A stretch of 64,000 nucleotides of DNA, taken from assembly GCF_042665255.1 (NCBI RefSeq), contig NZ_JBHTCD010000002.1; one strand, given 5' to 3'. The notes under the pieces are model-generated. The model was not told the DNA's origin and did not search any database. It saw only the letters and a list, made by a program, of their open reading frames with translations. Made by a program: the position numbers and the translations under genes. Every line of letters starts with the position of its first letter. The stretch's first letter is position 1. This document shows positions 7,465 to 16,731 of the stretch, in pieces. Source of the stretch: Insolitispirillum peregrinum (lineage in GTDB: Bacteria > Pseudomonadota > Alphaproteobacteria > Rhodospirillales > Rhodospirillaceae).

Positions 7465-9330
7465 ATGAGTCTAAGCACAAAGATTTCCATCGTTTTCGGG
7501 GCCATCGCCGTGTGCCTGGTTTCCATGCTGGTGGTGATCAACCTGTATGCGTTCCGGTCATTTTCCATCAATGCGTCGACCGAGCACATCCGGACGGCTG
7601 CCGAAATCGTGCGCGTCCATCTGACCGAAGCGATGATCAACGGGGTGATCGACAAGCGTGAAAGCTTCCTCACCCGCCTGATGGAAGTGCAGGGCCTGTC
7701 CTCGGCCCGCGTCATCCGTGGTCCGCAGGTGGTCAAACAGTTCGGCCCAGGCCTTGGCGGCCGTGAAACCGCCTTTGACACCATTGAAGAATCCGTCCTG
7801 CAAAACGGTCAGCCACAATACGAAGTCATCGAAAGCGACGAGGGTACGACCTTTCGCGGTACCATTCCCTTTGTCGCCACCGCCAGGGGAACCCCCAACT
7901 GCCTGCAGTGCCACGAAGTCCCCGAAGGGGCCGTACTGGGGGCCGTCACCATGTCAATGTCGGTGGACAACCTGAAATTCCAGGCGGTAATCACCGTGTT
8001 TGCCATCGTCGGCATCGTGATGGTGTTTTCCTCGCTGGCGTTCTTTGTCATTCGCCGCATGATCCGTCCGGTGACCGCCACCGCCCAGAATGTCGAGGAG
8101 GCCGTTCAGCGGGCCTTGCGCGGCGATTTCAAGGCCGTTGTCCGCAAGACCACCAACGATGAACTGGGGCAGATTGCCACCGACATGAACCGCCTGCTGG
8201 TCTTTCTGGACGCGGGCCTGACCCGGATCGGCAAGAATGTCGCCCACCTGACCAACCGCACCACCAGCAGCGACGACAACCTGCTGGAAGCCACCATCGA
8301 CATGGTTGATGGTCTGACCCGTGCCGCCCATTTCAAGCAGGCGATCGAAGAAGACGAAACCAAGAGCGAAATTCACCACCGTCTGGCCGAAGTGATGCGG
8401 GAAGAATTCCAGTTGCAGGAATATTCCCTCTACGAAATCATCCAGAACAAGAACCAGATGGTCCCGGTCTATGTCGATGGCGAGGCGGAAGGTGCCTGCC
8501 GCTGGTGTGACCCGCAGATCATGGTCCGCAGCGAAGCCTGTCGCGCCCGTCGTACCGGCCATACCGTCGATGGCATCAGCAACCCGGGTATCTGTTACGC
8601 CTTCAAGGCTGGCGACCACAACAACGAGCGGGTCCACGTCTGCCTGCCGATCATGCAGTCCGGTGCGGTTGGCAACGTCCTGCAACTGGTCGCCCGCCCC
8701 GAAGACGAGGAGGACCTGCGCAGCAAGATTCCGCTGATCAACGTCTATCTGCGGGAAACCGCCCCGGTGCTGGAAACCAAACGCCTGATGGACTCGCTGC
8801 GCGAGTCCAGCCTGCGCGACCCGATGACCGGCCTGAACAACCGTCGCTTCCTTGAGGAATATGTCGAGACCCTGGTGGCCAACAGCCAGCGCAACCAGAT
8901 GGGCCTGACGGTGATGATGCTCGACCTTGACCATTTCAAGATGGTCAACGACACCTACGGCCACGACGCGGGCGATGCGGTGCTGAAATCGCTGGCCAAA
9001 GTGTTGCGGCAGGCGGTGCGGGCGTCGGACATGGTCATTCGCTATGGCGGCGAAGAATTCATGATCATTCTGGTGAATACGGTCGGAGACCCCGCCGATC
9101 AGGTCGCCGAGAAAATCCGCGCCTCGGTCGAAGCGATGGAGACCCATGTCGGGGCCACCACCCTGCGCAAGACCATCTCGATCGGTGTCGCCGATTTCCC
9201 CAGCGACAGTGATACCTTCTGGCAGGCGGTCAAGTTTGCTGACGTTGCGCTGTATCAGGCCAAGGAAAGCGGACGCAACCGCGTGGTCCGCTTTGTCTCG
9301 GACATGTGGCAGAACAAGAAAGAGTATTAG
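7465..9330 (+). CDS. Membrane diguanylate cyclase with periplasmic CxxCH (haem-type) sensor domain
   Basis: The 621-residue protein has a membrane helix near residues 7-30 and a periplasmic sensor of the DUF3365/Tll0287-like kind. That sensor contains the c-type haem motif CLQCH (Cys146, Cys149, His150). A second membrane helix lies near 172-196, followed by a HAMP segment. A cytoplasmic GAF-like region carries five cysteines (345, 348, 359, 377, 393). The C-terminal GGDEF domain has an active GGEEF signature at 528-532, and an RASD sequence five residues before it fits the RxxD product-inhibition site. It should make cyclic-di-GMP in response to a periplasmic redox or gas signal. The ATG at 7465 has an AGGGA just upstream; about 60 extra codons upstream in frame look non-coding. 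Its stop TAG is shared with the first bases of a repeat. Confidence 0.85.
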   Translation: MSLSTKISIVFGAIAVCLVSMLVVINLYAFRSFSINASTEHIRTAAEIVRVHLTEAMINGVIDKRESFLTRLMEVQGLSSARVIRGPQVVKQFGPGLGGRETAFDTIEESVLQNGQPQYEVIESDEGTTFRGTIPFVATARGTPNCLQCHEVPEGAVLGAVTMSMSVDNLKFQAVITVFAIVGIVMVFSSLAFFVIRRMIRPVTATAQNVEEAVQRALRGDFKAVVRKTTNDELGQIATDMNRLLVFLDAGLTRIGKNVAHLTNRTTSSDDNLLEATIDMVDGLTRAAHFKQAIEEDETKSEIHHRLAEVMREEFQLQEYSLYEIIQNKNQMVPVYVDGEAEGACRWCDPQIMVRSEACRARRTGHTVDGISNPGICYAFKAGDHNNERVHVCLPIMQSGAVGNVLQLVARPEDEEDLRSKIPLINVYLRETAPVLETKRLMDSLRESSLRDPMTGLNNRRFLEEYVETLVANSQRNQMGLTVMMLDLDHFKMVNDTYGHDAGDAVLKSLAKVLRQAVRASDMVIRYGGEEFMIILVNTVGDPADQVAEKIRASVEAMETHVGATTLRKTISIGVADFPSDSDTFWQAVKFADVALYQAKESGRNRVVRFVSDMWQNKKEY

Positions 9331-9616
9331 ACCAGTGTGCGTTAAACCTGACGCCACGGTACACGACAGTTTGAAAACAAGAGCGGGCTGCCGCCCGAAC
9401 CTGCCCGGGGCCTGAGGCCCCGAACCCCCATTTTTCTTTGACTATCAAATTAATGGGGTCTGGGGCCGACCGGCCCCAGCGAGGTGTGGAGCAGCGCTCC
9501 ATGATCTTGTTTTCTGTTTGTTGTGCACTGTCATCTGACGCAGGAACGCTGGTCTGATCTTTTGTTTTGTCGCAGTGATTTTGCGCAAAACCGGAACCAC
9601 TTTTGCGCTCACGGCT
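9329..9616 (+). repeat. Composite palindromic repeat, B with inserted core C, then A'
   Basis: The element opens with AGACCAGTGTGCGTTAAAC and closes its first part with AACGCTGGTCT (9555), forming a ~227-base inverted-repeat unit. Inside are a nested CGGTACACGACAGTT arm, GC-rich hairpins (GGGGCCTGAGGCCCC, CTGGGGCC/GGCCCCAG), an AT-rich centre and the palindrome GGAGCAGCGCTCC. A linker GATCTTTTGTTTTGTC leads to A' (9571-9616), whose arms TTTTGCGCAAAA and TTTTGCGC mark a variant of module A. The first two bases complete the stop codon of the preceding gene. Confidence 0.9.
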
Positions 9617-10108
9617 CCGGACCAGTGTGCGCAAGCAGCCTTGCTGCCCCTTTTTGACGCTCACGACCCTTGCGGCCCTGGCAGAAAACAGGGCCGCCGA
9701 AAGGAAGCGTCCGGTCCGGGAGTCGCCTTTGGGCACCCGGTCCGAACCGGTCGCGCGACACGACCCAAACGTATTACACCTACAGGGACAAAGACCACAA
9801 AACAAAAGTGTCGATGACCACACCAAGGGTTTGAATAAAACGGTATATACAGCCGCACTATACCTATGCCCCATCAGGATCGTGCACTCTGCCGCATAAA
9901 AGGGATTGATCAACGTTCACCTGCTACCTATTCTCAATGGGACAGAGGGTTGCCCCATCGCTGCAGAGGTGGCGGGCACGGGGATCAACCCTTCCGTAAC
10001 AGTTCGCAAACACCTGCGGCCTCATACAAAAGGCTGACTCCAGTTTTACTGCGTCAGACCCATTGTCTATTCGATGCAGGTGCTTTGCCCCAGTGCGAGG
10101 GCTTGACC
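9617..10108. other. Intergenic stretch upstream of the HTH regulator
   Basis: No reading frame here has convincing codon use. Directly after the repeat there is a further half-module B (GACCAGTGTGCGCAAG at about 9620). The remainder up to the GTG start of the regulator is lower in GC than the genes around it and presumably contains that operon's promoter, which I cannot place with confidence. Confidence 0.4.
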
Positions 10109-10750
10109 GTGCAAGAACGGCTTATCCGACATATTCGAGAATCCCTTGGGTTCACCCAGCAGGAATTCGCTGCCAGCTTGGGGATCAGCCAGGCCACCGT
10201 CTCGCGCTGGGAAGCTGGCCGCGTCAGCCCGGACATCGAAATGCGCCGCCGCATTCATGATCTGGCGCGCAAGGACCGCGGGATGGTCGATGCGCCGCTG
10301 TTCGCCCTGATCCGTCGTTCGCCGAGCTATATGGCCCTGCTGGACATGGACATGCGGGTGATGGCCCTGTCCGACACCGCCGCCGCCCTGCACCGCCTGT
10401 CGGCCCGCGAGGCCTGTGGTGTCAACTATCGCCCGTTCTTCAGCGAAGACCTGGAAGAAGCCTATAACCAGTCGCTGGCCGCCGGGTTCTTTACCGGCAA
10501 CACCCTGAACGTTGACCTGTGCTGCCGCATGCTGACCCTGCAGGGTGAGACCGTGTACATGCGCGGGACCTGGCACATCGTGCACCGCCCGTCCAACGGC
10601 CATCCGCTGTTGATCTGGCAAGGCGAGCAGATCAGCGAAGCCGAATACCTGTCGACCTCGGCCGAACAGGGTGTGGTCCGTGTCGTTGGCCTGCACGAAT
10701 GGCTGGAAGACGGCATGCCGAACGGCTCACAGATCGAGGCTGTTGCCTGA
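10109..10750 (+). CDS. XRE-type HTH regulator with PAS-like C-terminal domain
   Basis: The 213-residue product starts at GTG 10109, preceded by GAGGG eight bases upstream. Residues about 8-55 form an XRE/Cro-like helix-turn-helix: LGFTQQEFAASLGISQATVS, then RWEAGRVSPD. The remaining ~150 residues look like a PAS-type sensory fold (YMALLDMDMRVMALSDTAA, then GVNYRPFFSEDLEEAYNQSL), with two adjacent cysteines in a later strand. The ligand is unknown. Only two bases separate its stop from the KefC-like antiporter start, so the two genes are almost certainly one transcript, and the regulator probably controls that operon. Confidence 0.8.
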   Translation: MQERLIRHIRESLGFTQQEFAASLGISQATVSRWEAGRVSPDIEMRRRIHDLARKDRGMVDAPLFALIRRSPSYMALLDMDMRVMALSDTAAALHRLSAREACGVNYRPFFSEDLEEAYNQSLAAGFFTGNTLNVDLCCRMLTLQGETVYMRGTWHIVHRPSNGHPLLIWQGEQISEAEYLSTSAEQGVVRVVGLHEWLEDGMPNGSQIEAVA

Positions 10751-10752
10751 TA

Positions 10753-12492
10753 ATGCCTGAACACGCCATTGGCGGTTTTGAAGCGGCGCTGATCCTGTTG
10801 ATCAGCGCCGTCGTCTTTGTACCGCTTGCTGTCCGTTTCAACATCGGCTCCATTCTTGGCTATCTGGGGGCTGGCGCGCTGGTCGGGCCATCGGGGCTGG
10901 GGCTGATCCAGAATGTCGATGCCGTGCGCCACCTCGCCGAATTCGGGGTGGTGTTTTTGTTGTTCATCATCGGTATCGAGATGAAGCCATCCCGCCTGTG
11001 GCTGATGCGACGACAGGTCTTTGGTCTGGGCGGCAGTCAGGTTCTGATCACCGGTGCGGTGCTGGCCTCGGCCATTGTCTTCCTGCCCCTGTTTCCCTCG
11101 CCGCTGAATATGGGACAGGCGTCCCTGATCGGGCTGGGGCTGGCCCTGTCATCGACCGCAATGGGGCTGCAAATCCTGGCAGAACGGCGCGAGTTGTCGG
11201 CCCCCCATGGCCGCAGCGCCTTTGCCATCCTGCTGCTGCAGGACCTGATGGTGCCGGTCTTGCTGGCGATGGTGCCGATGATGGCCAACAAAACCGATGA
11301 ATTCGGGGATGAACTGGCCTTTGCCGCCTTCGAAGCCTTCGGGATGATCTTTGCCGCCTTGCTGATTGGCCGCCTGATGCTGCGCCGGGTCCTGCGGGTG
11401 GTCGCCCAAAGCCGCAGCTCGGAAATCTTTACCGCCGTCGCCCTGCTGATTGTCCTCAGCATGGCGTGGATCAGCGAACAGGCCGGGCTGTCGCAGGCTC
11501 TGGGGGCCTTTCTGGCCGGTCTGTTGCTGGCCGACTCTGAATACCGCCACCAGATTGAAGGCGACATCCAGCCGTTCCGCGGCCTGCTGCTGGGCCTGTT
11601 TTTCATCGGCGTCGGCATGAGCATCGACTTGCGGCTGCTGCTGACCGACTGGCCGCTGATTATCGCCCTGCTGGTCGGACTGATGGCCATCAAGACGCTG
11701 GTCCTGATCCCGTTGTGTGGCCTGTTCGGACAAGGCTGGCGCGATGGCACCCGCGTCGGCCTGCTGTTGTCGCAGGGTGGCGAGTTTGCCTTTGTGCTGT
11801 TTGGCATCGCCATCAGCCAGAACGTGCTGTCGCCCCAGATCGGCAGCATGCTGGTGCTGCTGGTTTCCCTGTCAATGGCGCTGACCCCGCTGGTCGTTCT
11901 GGCTGCTGAACGTCTGCATCACCGGTTGTCGCCAGTCACCACCACGTTGCGAGCAGATACCCCGCCCGAGCCCCGCACCAACGAAGCCCACGTCATCATT
12001 GCCGGATTCGGTCGGGTGGGCCGCACGGTGGCCGTTCTGCTGAAAGCGGCGGGCAAACCCTATCTCGCCTTTGACAAGGATCTGGAACGGGTCGCACGCG
12101 GACGGGCTGCAGGCTTTGAAGTCTTTTACGGCGATTCCAGCAGGCCCGAGGTGCTGCGCGCCGGTCACGCCGCCCGTGCGGCGTTGCTGGTGGTCACCCT
12201 TGATGATCCCGGAGCCACCACCCGGCTGGTGGCCTGCATCCACCAGCAATTTCCGGACTTGCCAATTCATGCCCGCGCCCGCGATCTGGTGCATTCGCAA
12301 TCCCTGCATTCCAGCGGTGCCTTGCAGGTGGTACCGGAAACCCTCGAAGCCAGCCTGATTCTGGGGGACAAGGTTCTGACCGCCCTTGGCATGGCCAGTT
12401 CGGACGTTTCAGCCGTCATCCACGCCCAGCGCGAGAATGGCTATGCCCTGCTGATGCAATCGGGTCTGGCGCAGGACCCTGCCGGGAATTAG
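10753..12492 (+). CDS. KefB/KefC-type monovalent cation:proton antiporter (CPA2)
   Basis: The 579-residue inner-membrane protein has about a dozen hydrophobic segments of the Na/H-exchanger fold in residues 1-385, including the conserved GSILGYLGAGALVGPSGLG and GAFLAGLLLADSEYRHQIE. A cytosolic TrkA-N (RCK) nucleotide-binding domain follows, with GFGRVG near residue 419 and FDKDLERV after it. The family exchanges K+ or Na+ for protons and is gated by nucleotides or glutathione adducts. No KefF/KefG-type ancillary flavoprotein is next to it; instead it follows a PAS-containing regulator. The stop TAG coincides with the start of a module A' repeat. Confidence 0.9.
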   Translation: MPEHAIGGFEAALILLISAVVFVPLAVRFNIGSILGYLGAGALVGPSGLGLIQNVDAVRHLAEFGVVFLLFIIGIEMKPSRLWLMRRQVFGLGGSQVLITGAVLASAIVFLPLFPSPLNMGQASLIGLGLALSSTAMGLQILAERRELSAPHGRSAFAILLLQDLMVPVLLAMVPMMANKTDEFGDELAFAAFEAFGMIFAALLIGRLMLRRVLRVVAQSRSSEIFTAVALLIVLSMAWISEQAGLSQALGAFLAGLLLADSEYRHQIEGDIQPFRGLLLGLFFIGVGMSIDLRLLLTDWPLIIALLVGLMAIKTLVLIPLCGLFGQGWRDGTRVGLLLSQGGEFAFVLFGIAISQNVLSPQIGSMLVLLVSLSMALTPLVVLAAERLHHRLSPVTTTLRADTPPEPRTNEAHVIIAGFGRVGRTVAVLLKAAGKPYLAFDKDLERVARGRAAGFEVFYGDSSRPEVLRAGHAARAALLVVTLDDPGATTRLVACIHQQFPDLPIHARARDLVHSQSLHSSGALQVVPETLEASLILGDKVLTALGMASSDVSAVIHAQRENGYALLMQSGLAQDPAGN

Positions 12493-12534
12493 AGCAGCGA
12501 GCGCAAAAGTGGGACCCGCTTTTGCGCACGATGC
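12490..12534 (+). repeat. Palindromic repeat, module A'
   Basis: TAGAGCAGCGAGCGCAAAAG, loop GTGGGACCCG, then CTTTTGCGCACGATGCT. The GCGCAAAAG/CTTTTGCGC arms pair perfectly. The first three bases are the stop codon of the antiporter gene. Modules B and C are absent here. Confidence 0.85.
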
Positions 12535-12589
12535 TTTATGCTTCAGACAGGCTCCCCCATCGGCCTTTCCTCTGATAGCAGGGCATCCC

Positions 12590-13462
12590 ATGACTCTTGC
12601 GCACATCAGTCTGTCTTCCCGCGCCCTTTCCGATCACGATCTGACCCGCCTGTTGCACGAAGACGCCCCGCACGGCGATCTGACCACCAGCAGCCTCGGC
12701 ATCAGCGGCCACCCCGGCCAGATGACCTTCCGCGCCCGTGGCCCGCAACGGCTGTCCTGTAGTGAAGACGCCGCCCGCCTGATCGAACTGGCCGGAGCAA
12801 CCATCCTGTCCGTTCGCCCCTCTGGCAGCACTCTGGCCGATCAGGACGAAATCCTGCATGCCGAAGGCACGGCAGGAGCCTTGCTGCTGGCGTGGAAAGT
12901 CGCCCAGACCTTGCTGGAATACACCGCAGGCATCGCCAGCACCACAGCGGCACTGGTCGCCGCCAGCCGTCGCCCGGATGGCAGTGGCCCGCTGATTGCC
13001 TGCACCCGCAAGACCTTCCCCGGCACCCGTGCCCTTGCCGCCCGCGCGGTCCGCGATGGCGGAGGGATCATGCATCGCCTCGGCCTGTCGGAAACGATCC
13101 TTCTGTTTCCCGAACACACCCCCTTTACCGACCTGACCACCGCCATCAGCCATCTGCGCGCCGCAGCGCCGGAAAAACGGGTGGTGGTCGAGGTTGGCTC
13201 TCTTGCCTCTGCCCAGCAGGCAGTCCATGCCGGAGCCGACGTTCTGCAACTGGAGAAATTTTCTCCCCCCAATGTGGCCGAAGTCACCCAGTGGGTCAGT
13301 ACCCACGCCCCCCGGTGCATCGTCGCCGCTGCCGGGGGCATAACCCCTGACAACGCCGCAGCCTATGCGGCAGCGGGGGCCGATGTGCTGGTAACATCCT
13401 GGCCGTACTTTGCCCCGCCACGGGATGTCAGCGTCAGCATTACCGCCAAGGCATCGTCCTGA
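12590..13462 (+). CDS. modD: ModD-like nicotinate-nucleotide pyrophosphorylase homologue
   Basis: The 290-residue protein is homologous to quinolinate phosphoribosyltransferase (NadC). The sequence shows DHDLTRLLHEDAPHGDLTT at the start, the CTRKTFPGTRALAARAV block near 140, DVLQLEKF near 220 and the phosphate-binding AAAGGI near 245. The version with EDAPHGDLTT and CTRKTFPG is the one annotated ModD, usually found beside molybdate-transport genes; its substrate is not established. Here no modABC genes are adjacent, although moeA lies 7 kb away. True NadC is not excluded, but the catalytic TRKT context fits ModD better. The ATG at 12590 has AGGG seven bases upstream. Confidence 0.75.
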   Translation: MTLAHISLSSRALSDHDLTRLLHEDAPHGDLTTSSLGISGHPGQMTFRARGPQRLSCSEDAARLIELAGATILSVRPSGSTLADQDEILHAEGTAGALLLAWKVAQTLLEYTAGIASTTAALVAASRRPDGSGPLIACTRKTFPGTRALAARAVRDGGGIMHRLGLSETILLFPEHTPFTDLTTAISHLRAAAPEKRVVVEVGSLASAQQAVHAGADVLQLEKFSPPNVAEVTQWVSTHAPRCIVAAAGGITPDNAAAYAAAGADVLVTSWPYFAPPRDVSVSITAKASS

Positions 13463-13489
13463 AAGCAACAGGTGCAAAAGAGGGCCGCA

Positions 13490-13713
13490 AGACACGACAG
13501 TTGGTGGAGAATGGCGGACTGCCGTCCGCACCTGCCCGGGGGACAGTGCCCCCGGACCCCCATTTTTTCTTTCAATATCAAATTAATGGAGTCCGGGGCC
13601 TGAGGGCCCAGGCGAGGTGTGGAGCAGCGCTCCACATCCTTGTTTCCTTACTGTCGTGTACTGTGACCTGACGCATTGTTGTTGCGAAAACCGGTTCCCA
13701 CTTTTCGCACAAT
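13490..13713 (+). repeat. Composite palindromic repeat, core C then A
   Basis: Core C runs from ACACGACAGTTGG (about 13491) to ACTGTCGTGTACTGTG (13665). It includes the internal GGGGCC-type hairpins, the CAATATCAAATTAATGG centre and GGAGCAGCGCTCC. The outer module B arms are missing except for ACCTGAC. Module A follows at 13673-13713. It lies between the convergent modD and transporter genes and may serve as a bidirectional terminator. Confidence 0.85.
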
Positions 13714-13722
13714 ACCCTACCC

Positions 13723-15519
13723 TCAGAACGGCCAGAACAGCGGAATGACCAACACCGCAACGATGCCGACAATGATGTTCATCGGAATCCCGACCCGCAG
13801 GAAGTCAGAGAAGCGATAGCCACCGGCAGAGTAAACCATGGTATTGGTCTGATAGCCGATCGGGGTGGCAAAACTGGCCGAGGCCCCGAACATCACCGCC
13901 ACCACGAACGGACGCGGGTCCACCCCCAACTGATGGGCCAACCCCACGACCACCGGGGTCATGATCACCCCGACCGCATTGTTGCTGACGATTTCGGTCA
14001 GGAAGGAGGTCAGAACATAGATGGCCGCCAGCATCACCCATGGCGACAAGCCATCGAACAGCGGCACCAGTCCGCTGACCACCATCTCGACCGAACCGGC
14101 TTTTTCCATCGCTGTCCCGACACCCAGCATGGCAAAGATCAGGATCAGGATGCGCCAGTCAACCGAACGATAGGCCTCATCGGCATCCACGCAGCGAGTC
14201 AACAAAACGACCGCCACCCCAATGACTGCCAGACCGGCAATCGGAACCCATTCAAAGGCGGCAATCACCATGATCGCCAGCACCACCGCCATCACGATCG
14301 GGGCCTTGGACCGGCGCAGCGGCTGTTCTTCCGGCTCGGCCAGATTGATCAGGCGTTCAGCGGTTGCCAGACGGCGCATGTCTTCCGGGGTGCCTTCCAG
14401 CAGCAAGGCGTCGCCGACCTCCAGCACCACGTCATCCATGTTGCCGCGCAGGTTTTCCCCCGCCCGGTGAACGGCCAGCGGATAGACGCCATAGCGACGG
14501 CGAATGCGGACCGAGCCCAGCCGGTTGCCGACCAGCGGCGACGACGGCCCGACCAGACCTTCGGCAATCACCGTTTCGCGGGCGGCCATAGGCTCCAGGG
14601 CGTTGCCCTTGGGGAAATCCACCTGCCCTTCATCGCGCAGACTCATCACCTCGGCCACGCGGGTTTTCAGGATCACCCGGTCGCCGCCCTGCAATTCGAC
14701 GCTGTCCATCACCCGCCGCATGGATTCTTCGCCGCGCAGAACGTCAATCACCCGGCCATTGGCCCGCTTGAACAGCGCCACCTCCAGCGGCTTGCGTCCG
14801 ATCAGGGGGGAACTGATCGGAATCAGGACTTCGGTCAGGAAATTGCTGCGTCGCCCATCGCCCAGCAACGAGGTTACGGTATCGCGCTCGGGCAACAGCC
14901 GCTGCCCCACCAGCAACAGGTACAACAGGCCCACCGTTCCCATCACCATACCGGGCAGGGTGATTTCAAACATCCCGAACGGTTCCAGCCCCTGCGCCCG
15001 CGCCACCCCGTCCACCAGCAGGTTGGTTGAGGTGCCGATCATGGTACAGGTGCCCCCCAGAATGGTGGCATAGCTGAGCGGGATCAGCATTTTCGACGGG
15101 GCCTGATTCAGGGTGCGGCACAGCCCCATCACCACCGGCATCATCACGATCACCACCGGCGTGTTGTTGATGAAGGCCGAGGCCAGCATCACCAGCACCA
15201 GCATCACGATCATCGCCAGCGCCGGACGTCCAGCCGCCACCGCACTCATCATTTTACCAAGGGCTTCAATGGCCCCGGTACGCATCAAGGCTCCGGACAA
15301 AACGAACATTGCCCCGATGGTTGCCGGAGCACTGTTGGAAAAAACCTTCAGCAGGTCATTGGTATCAAGCAACCCCAGTGTCAGCAGCAAGGCCACACAG
15401 GCGACCGCGATGGTATCAGGCGGATATTTTTCCCACACGAATGCGGCAAACAACAGCGCGATGACGACAAGGACGACAACACCCGCATAGGGTTGCAGCC
15501 CCAGCAATTGCATCAGCAT
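13723..15519 (-). CDS. SLC13/DASS-family anion transporter with two RCK-C domains
   Basis: The 598-residue inner-membrane protein has two blocks of hydrophobic helices separated by a cytosolic insert (about residues 205-390) that contains two TrkA-C/RCK-C domains (VLIPISSPLIGRKPLEV and IAEGLVGPSSPLVGNRLGSV). The SLC13 signatures are AFINNTPVVIVMMPVVMGLC followed by SNA-type loops, GGTCTMIGTSTNLLVDG and, in the second half, EIVSNNAVGVIMTPV and GASASFATPIGYQTNTMVY. Substrates in the family include sulfate and dicarboxylates; the RCK-containing subgroup often carries sulfate or related oxyanions, but the substrate cannot be fixed here. The start MLMQLL was chosen over an upstream in-frame codon because it directly precedes the first helix and has AGGGG about ten bases upstream. 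Confidence 0.85.
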   Translation of the reverse strand: MLMQLLGLQPYAGVVVLVVIALLFAAFVWEKYPPDTIAVACVALLLTLGLLDTNDLLKVFSNSAPATIGAMFVLSGALMRTGAIEALGKMMSAVAAGRPALAMIVMLVLVMLASAFINNTPVVIVMMPVVMGLCRTLNQAPSKMLIPLSYATILGGTCTMIGTSTNLLVDGVARAQGLEPFGMFEITLPGMVMGTVGLLYLLLVGQRLLPERDTVTSLLGDGRRSNFLTEVLIPISSPLIGRKPLEVALFKRANGRVIDVLRGEESMRRVMDSVELQGGDRVILKTRVAEVMSLRDEGQVDFPKGNALEPMAARETVIAEGLVGPSSPLVGNRLGSVRIRRRYGVYPLAVHRAGENLRGNMDDVVLEVGDALLLEGTPEDMRRLATAERLINLAEPEEQPLRRSKAPIVMAVVLAIMVIAAFEWVPIAGLAVIGVAVVLLTRCVDADEAYRSVDWRILILIFAMLGVGTAMEKAGSVEMVVSGLVPLFDGLSPWVMLAAIYVLTSFLTEIVSNNAVGVIMTPVVVGLAHQLGVDPRPFVVAVMFGASASFATPIGYQTNTMVYSAGGYRFSDFLRVGIPMNIIVGIVAVLVIPLFWPF

Positions 15520-15672
15520 GATCCGCGACCCCTTTGGCAGACTGTGAAAGTCTTTTGCACCCCGGCCCCCCGGTTGCTCACCGGGGTGCCGGGCATTGGG
15601 CAGGCACAATATCCAGGTTCAGCTTTTTTAAAAGGTATTATTCTGCGCAAACAACACTTACGGGTCGTTATT

Positions 15673-16689
15673 TTAAACCTGATAGTACGAACGATACCAG
15701 TCAACAAAGGCCCCGACCCCGTGTTCAACGGTGGTGGTCGGGCGGTACCCGGTATCCCGCTCCAGTGCCGAGGTATCAGCAAAGGTCGCCGACACGTCGC
15801 CGGGCTGCATCGGCATCATGATCAGCTCGGCGGTCTTGCCCAGTTTGGCTTCCAGCGTGCGGACGTAATCCATCAACTGCACCGGCGCGCCCCGGCCAAT
15901 GTTATAGACCCGGTACGGCCCGATACCGCTGGCCCCCGGATCGGGGTGGCGGGTGGCGGCGCTCCACTGTTCATCCACGCTCGCCGGACGGTCGCACACC
16001 CGCACCACGCCTTCGACGATATCCGCGACATAGGTAAAGTCGCGCTGCATGTCGCCGTTGTTGTAGACCTCGATCGGTTTGCCTTCGAGGATCGCCTTGG
16101 TGAACTTGAACAGCGCCATGTCCGGGCGGCCCCACGGACCGTAGACGGTAAAGAAGCGCAGGCCGGTGGTCGGCACACCAAACAGATGGCTATAGGTGTG
16201 GGCCATCAGTTCGTTGGCCCGCTTGGTGGCGGCATACAGGCTCATCTGGTGGCCGACGCCGTCGCTTTCCCGGAACGGCATCGTTTCATTGGAGCCATAC
16301 ACCGAACTGGTCGAGGCATAGGTCAGGTGTTCAACCTGATAATGACGGCAACATTCCAGAATGTTCAGGAAGCCCACCAGATTGCTGTCCACATAGGCGT
16401 GGGGATTCTGCACACTGTAGCGAACACCGGCCTGCGCCGCCAGATTGATCACCCGCTGCGGGCGGTGGCTGGCAAACACGGCGGTCAGAGCATCACGGTC
16501 CGAAATATCCAGACGAGCCTCAGTAAAAGCCGGATTGGCCTTCAGCAGTGCCAGACGGGATTCCTTCAGGCGGACATCATAGTAATCATTCACACAATCG
16601 ACGCCGATCACTTCGTCGCCCCGCGCCATCAGCGCCTGCGCGGTGTGAAAGCCAATAAAGCCAGCCGTACCAGTGACAAGGATTTTCAT
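15673..16689 (-). CDS. NAD-dependent epimerase, probable UDP-glucuronate 4-epimerase
   Basis: The 338-residue cytoplasmic enzyme is an extended short-chain dehydrogenase. It has the NAD motif GTAGFIGFH near residue 7, the catalytic YAATKRANE (YxxxK) near 151 and a serine-rich TYASTSSVYG before it. The segments VDCVNDYYDV and TVYGPWGRPDMALFKF are characteristic of UDP-glucuronate 4-epimerases (LpsL/CapI type), which convert UDP-glucuronate to UDP-galacturonate for LPS or capsule. It is transcribed from a different promoter region than asnB, which lies upstream on the same strand with a repeat between. With the adjacent nucleotide-sugar dehydrogenase it points to uronic acids in a surface polysaccharide. 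Confidence 0.85.
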   Translation of the reverse strand: MKILVTGTAGFIGFHTAQALMARGDEVIGVDCVNDYYDVRLKESRLALLKANPAFTEARLDISDRDALTAVFASHRPQRVINLAAQAGVRYSVQNPHAYVDSNLVGFLNILECCRHYQVEHLTYASTSSVYGSNETMPFRESDGVGHQMSLYAATKRANELMAHTYSHLFGVPTTGLRFFTVYGPWGRPDMALFKFTKAILEGKPIEVYNNGDMQRDFTYVADIVEGVVRVCDRPASVDEQWSAATRHPDPGASGIGPYRVYNIGRGAPVQLMDYVRTLEAKLGKTAELIMMPMQPGDVSATFADTSALERDTGYRPTTTVEHGVGAFVDWYRSYYQV

Positions 16690-16731
16690 CAGTCTCGATC
16701 CATCGGGATATTTGCTGCGGGAAATCCTAGA

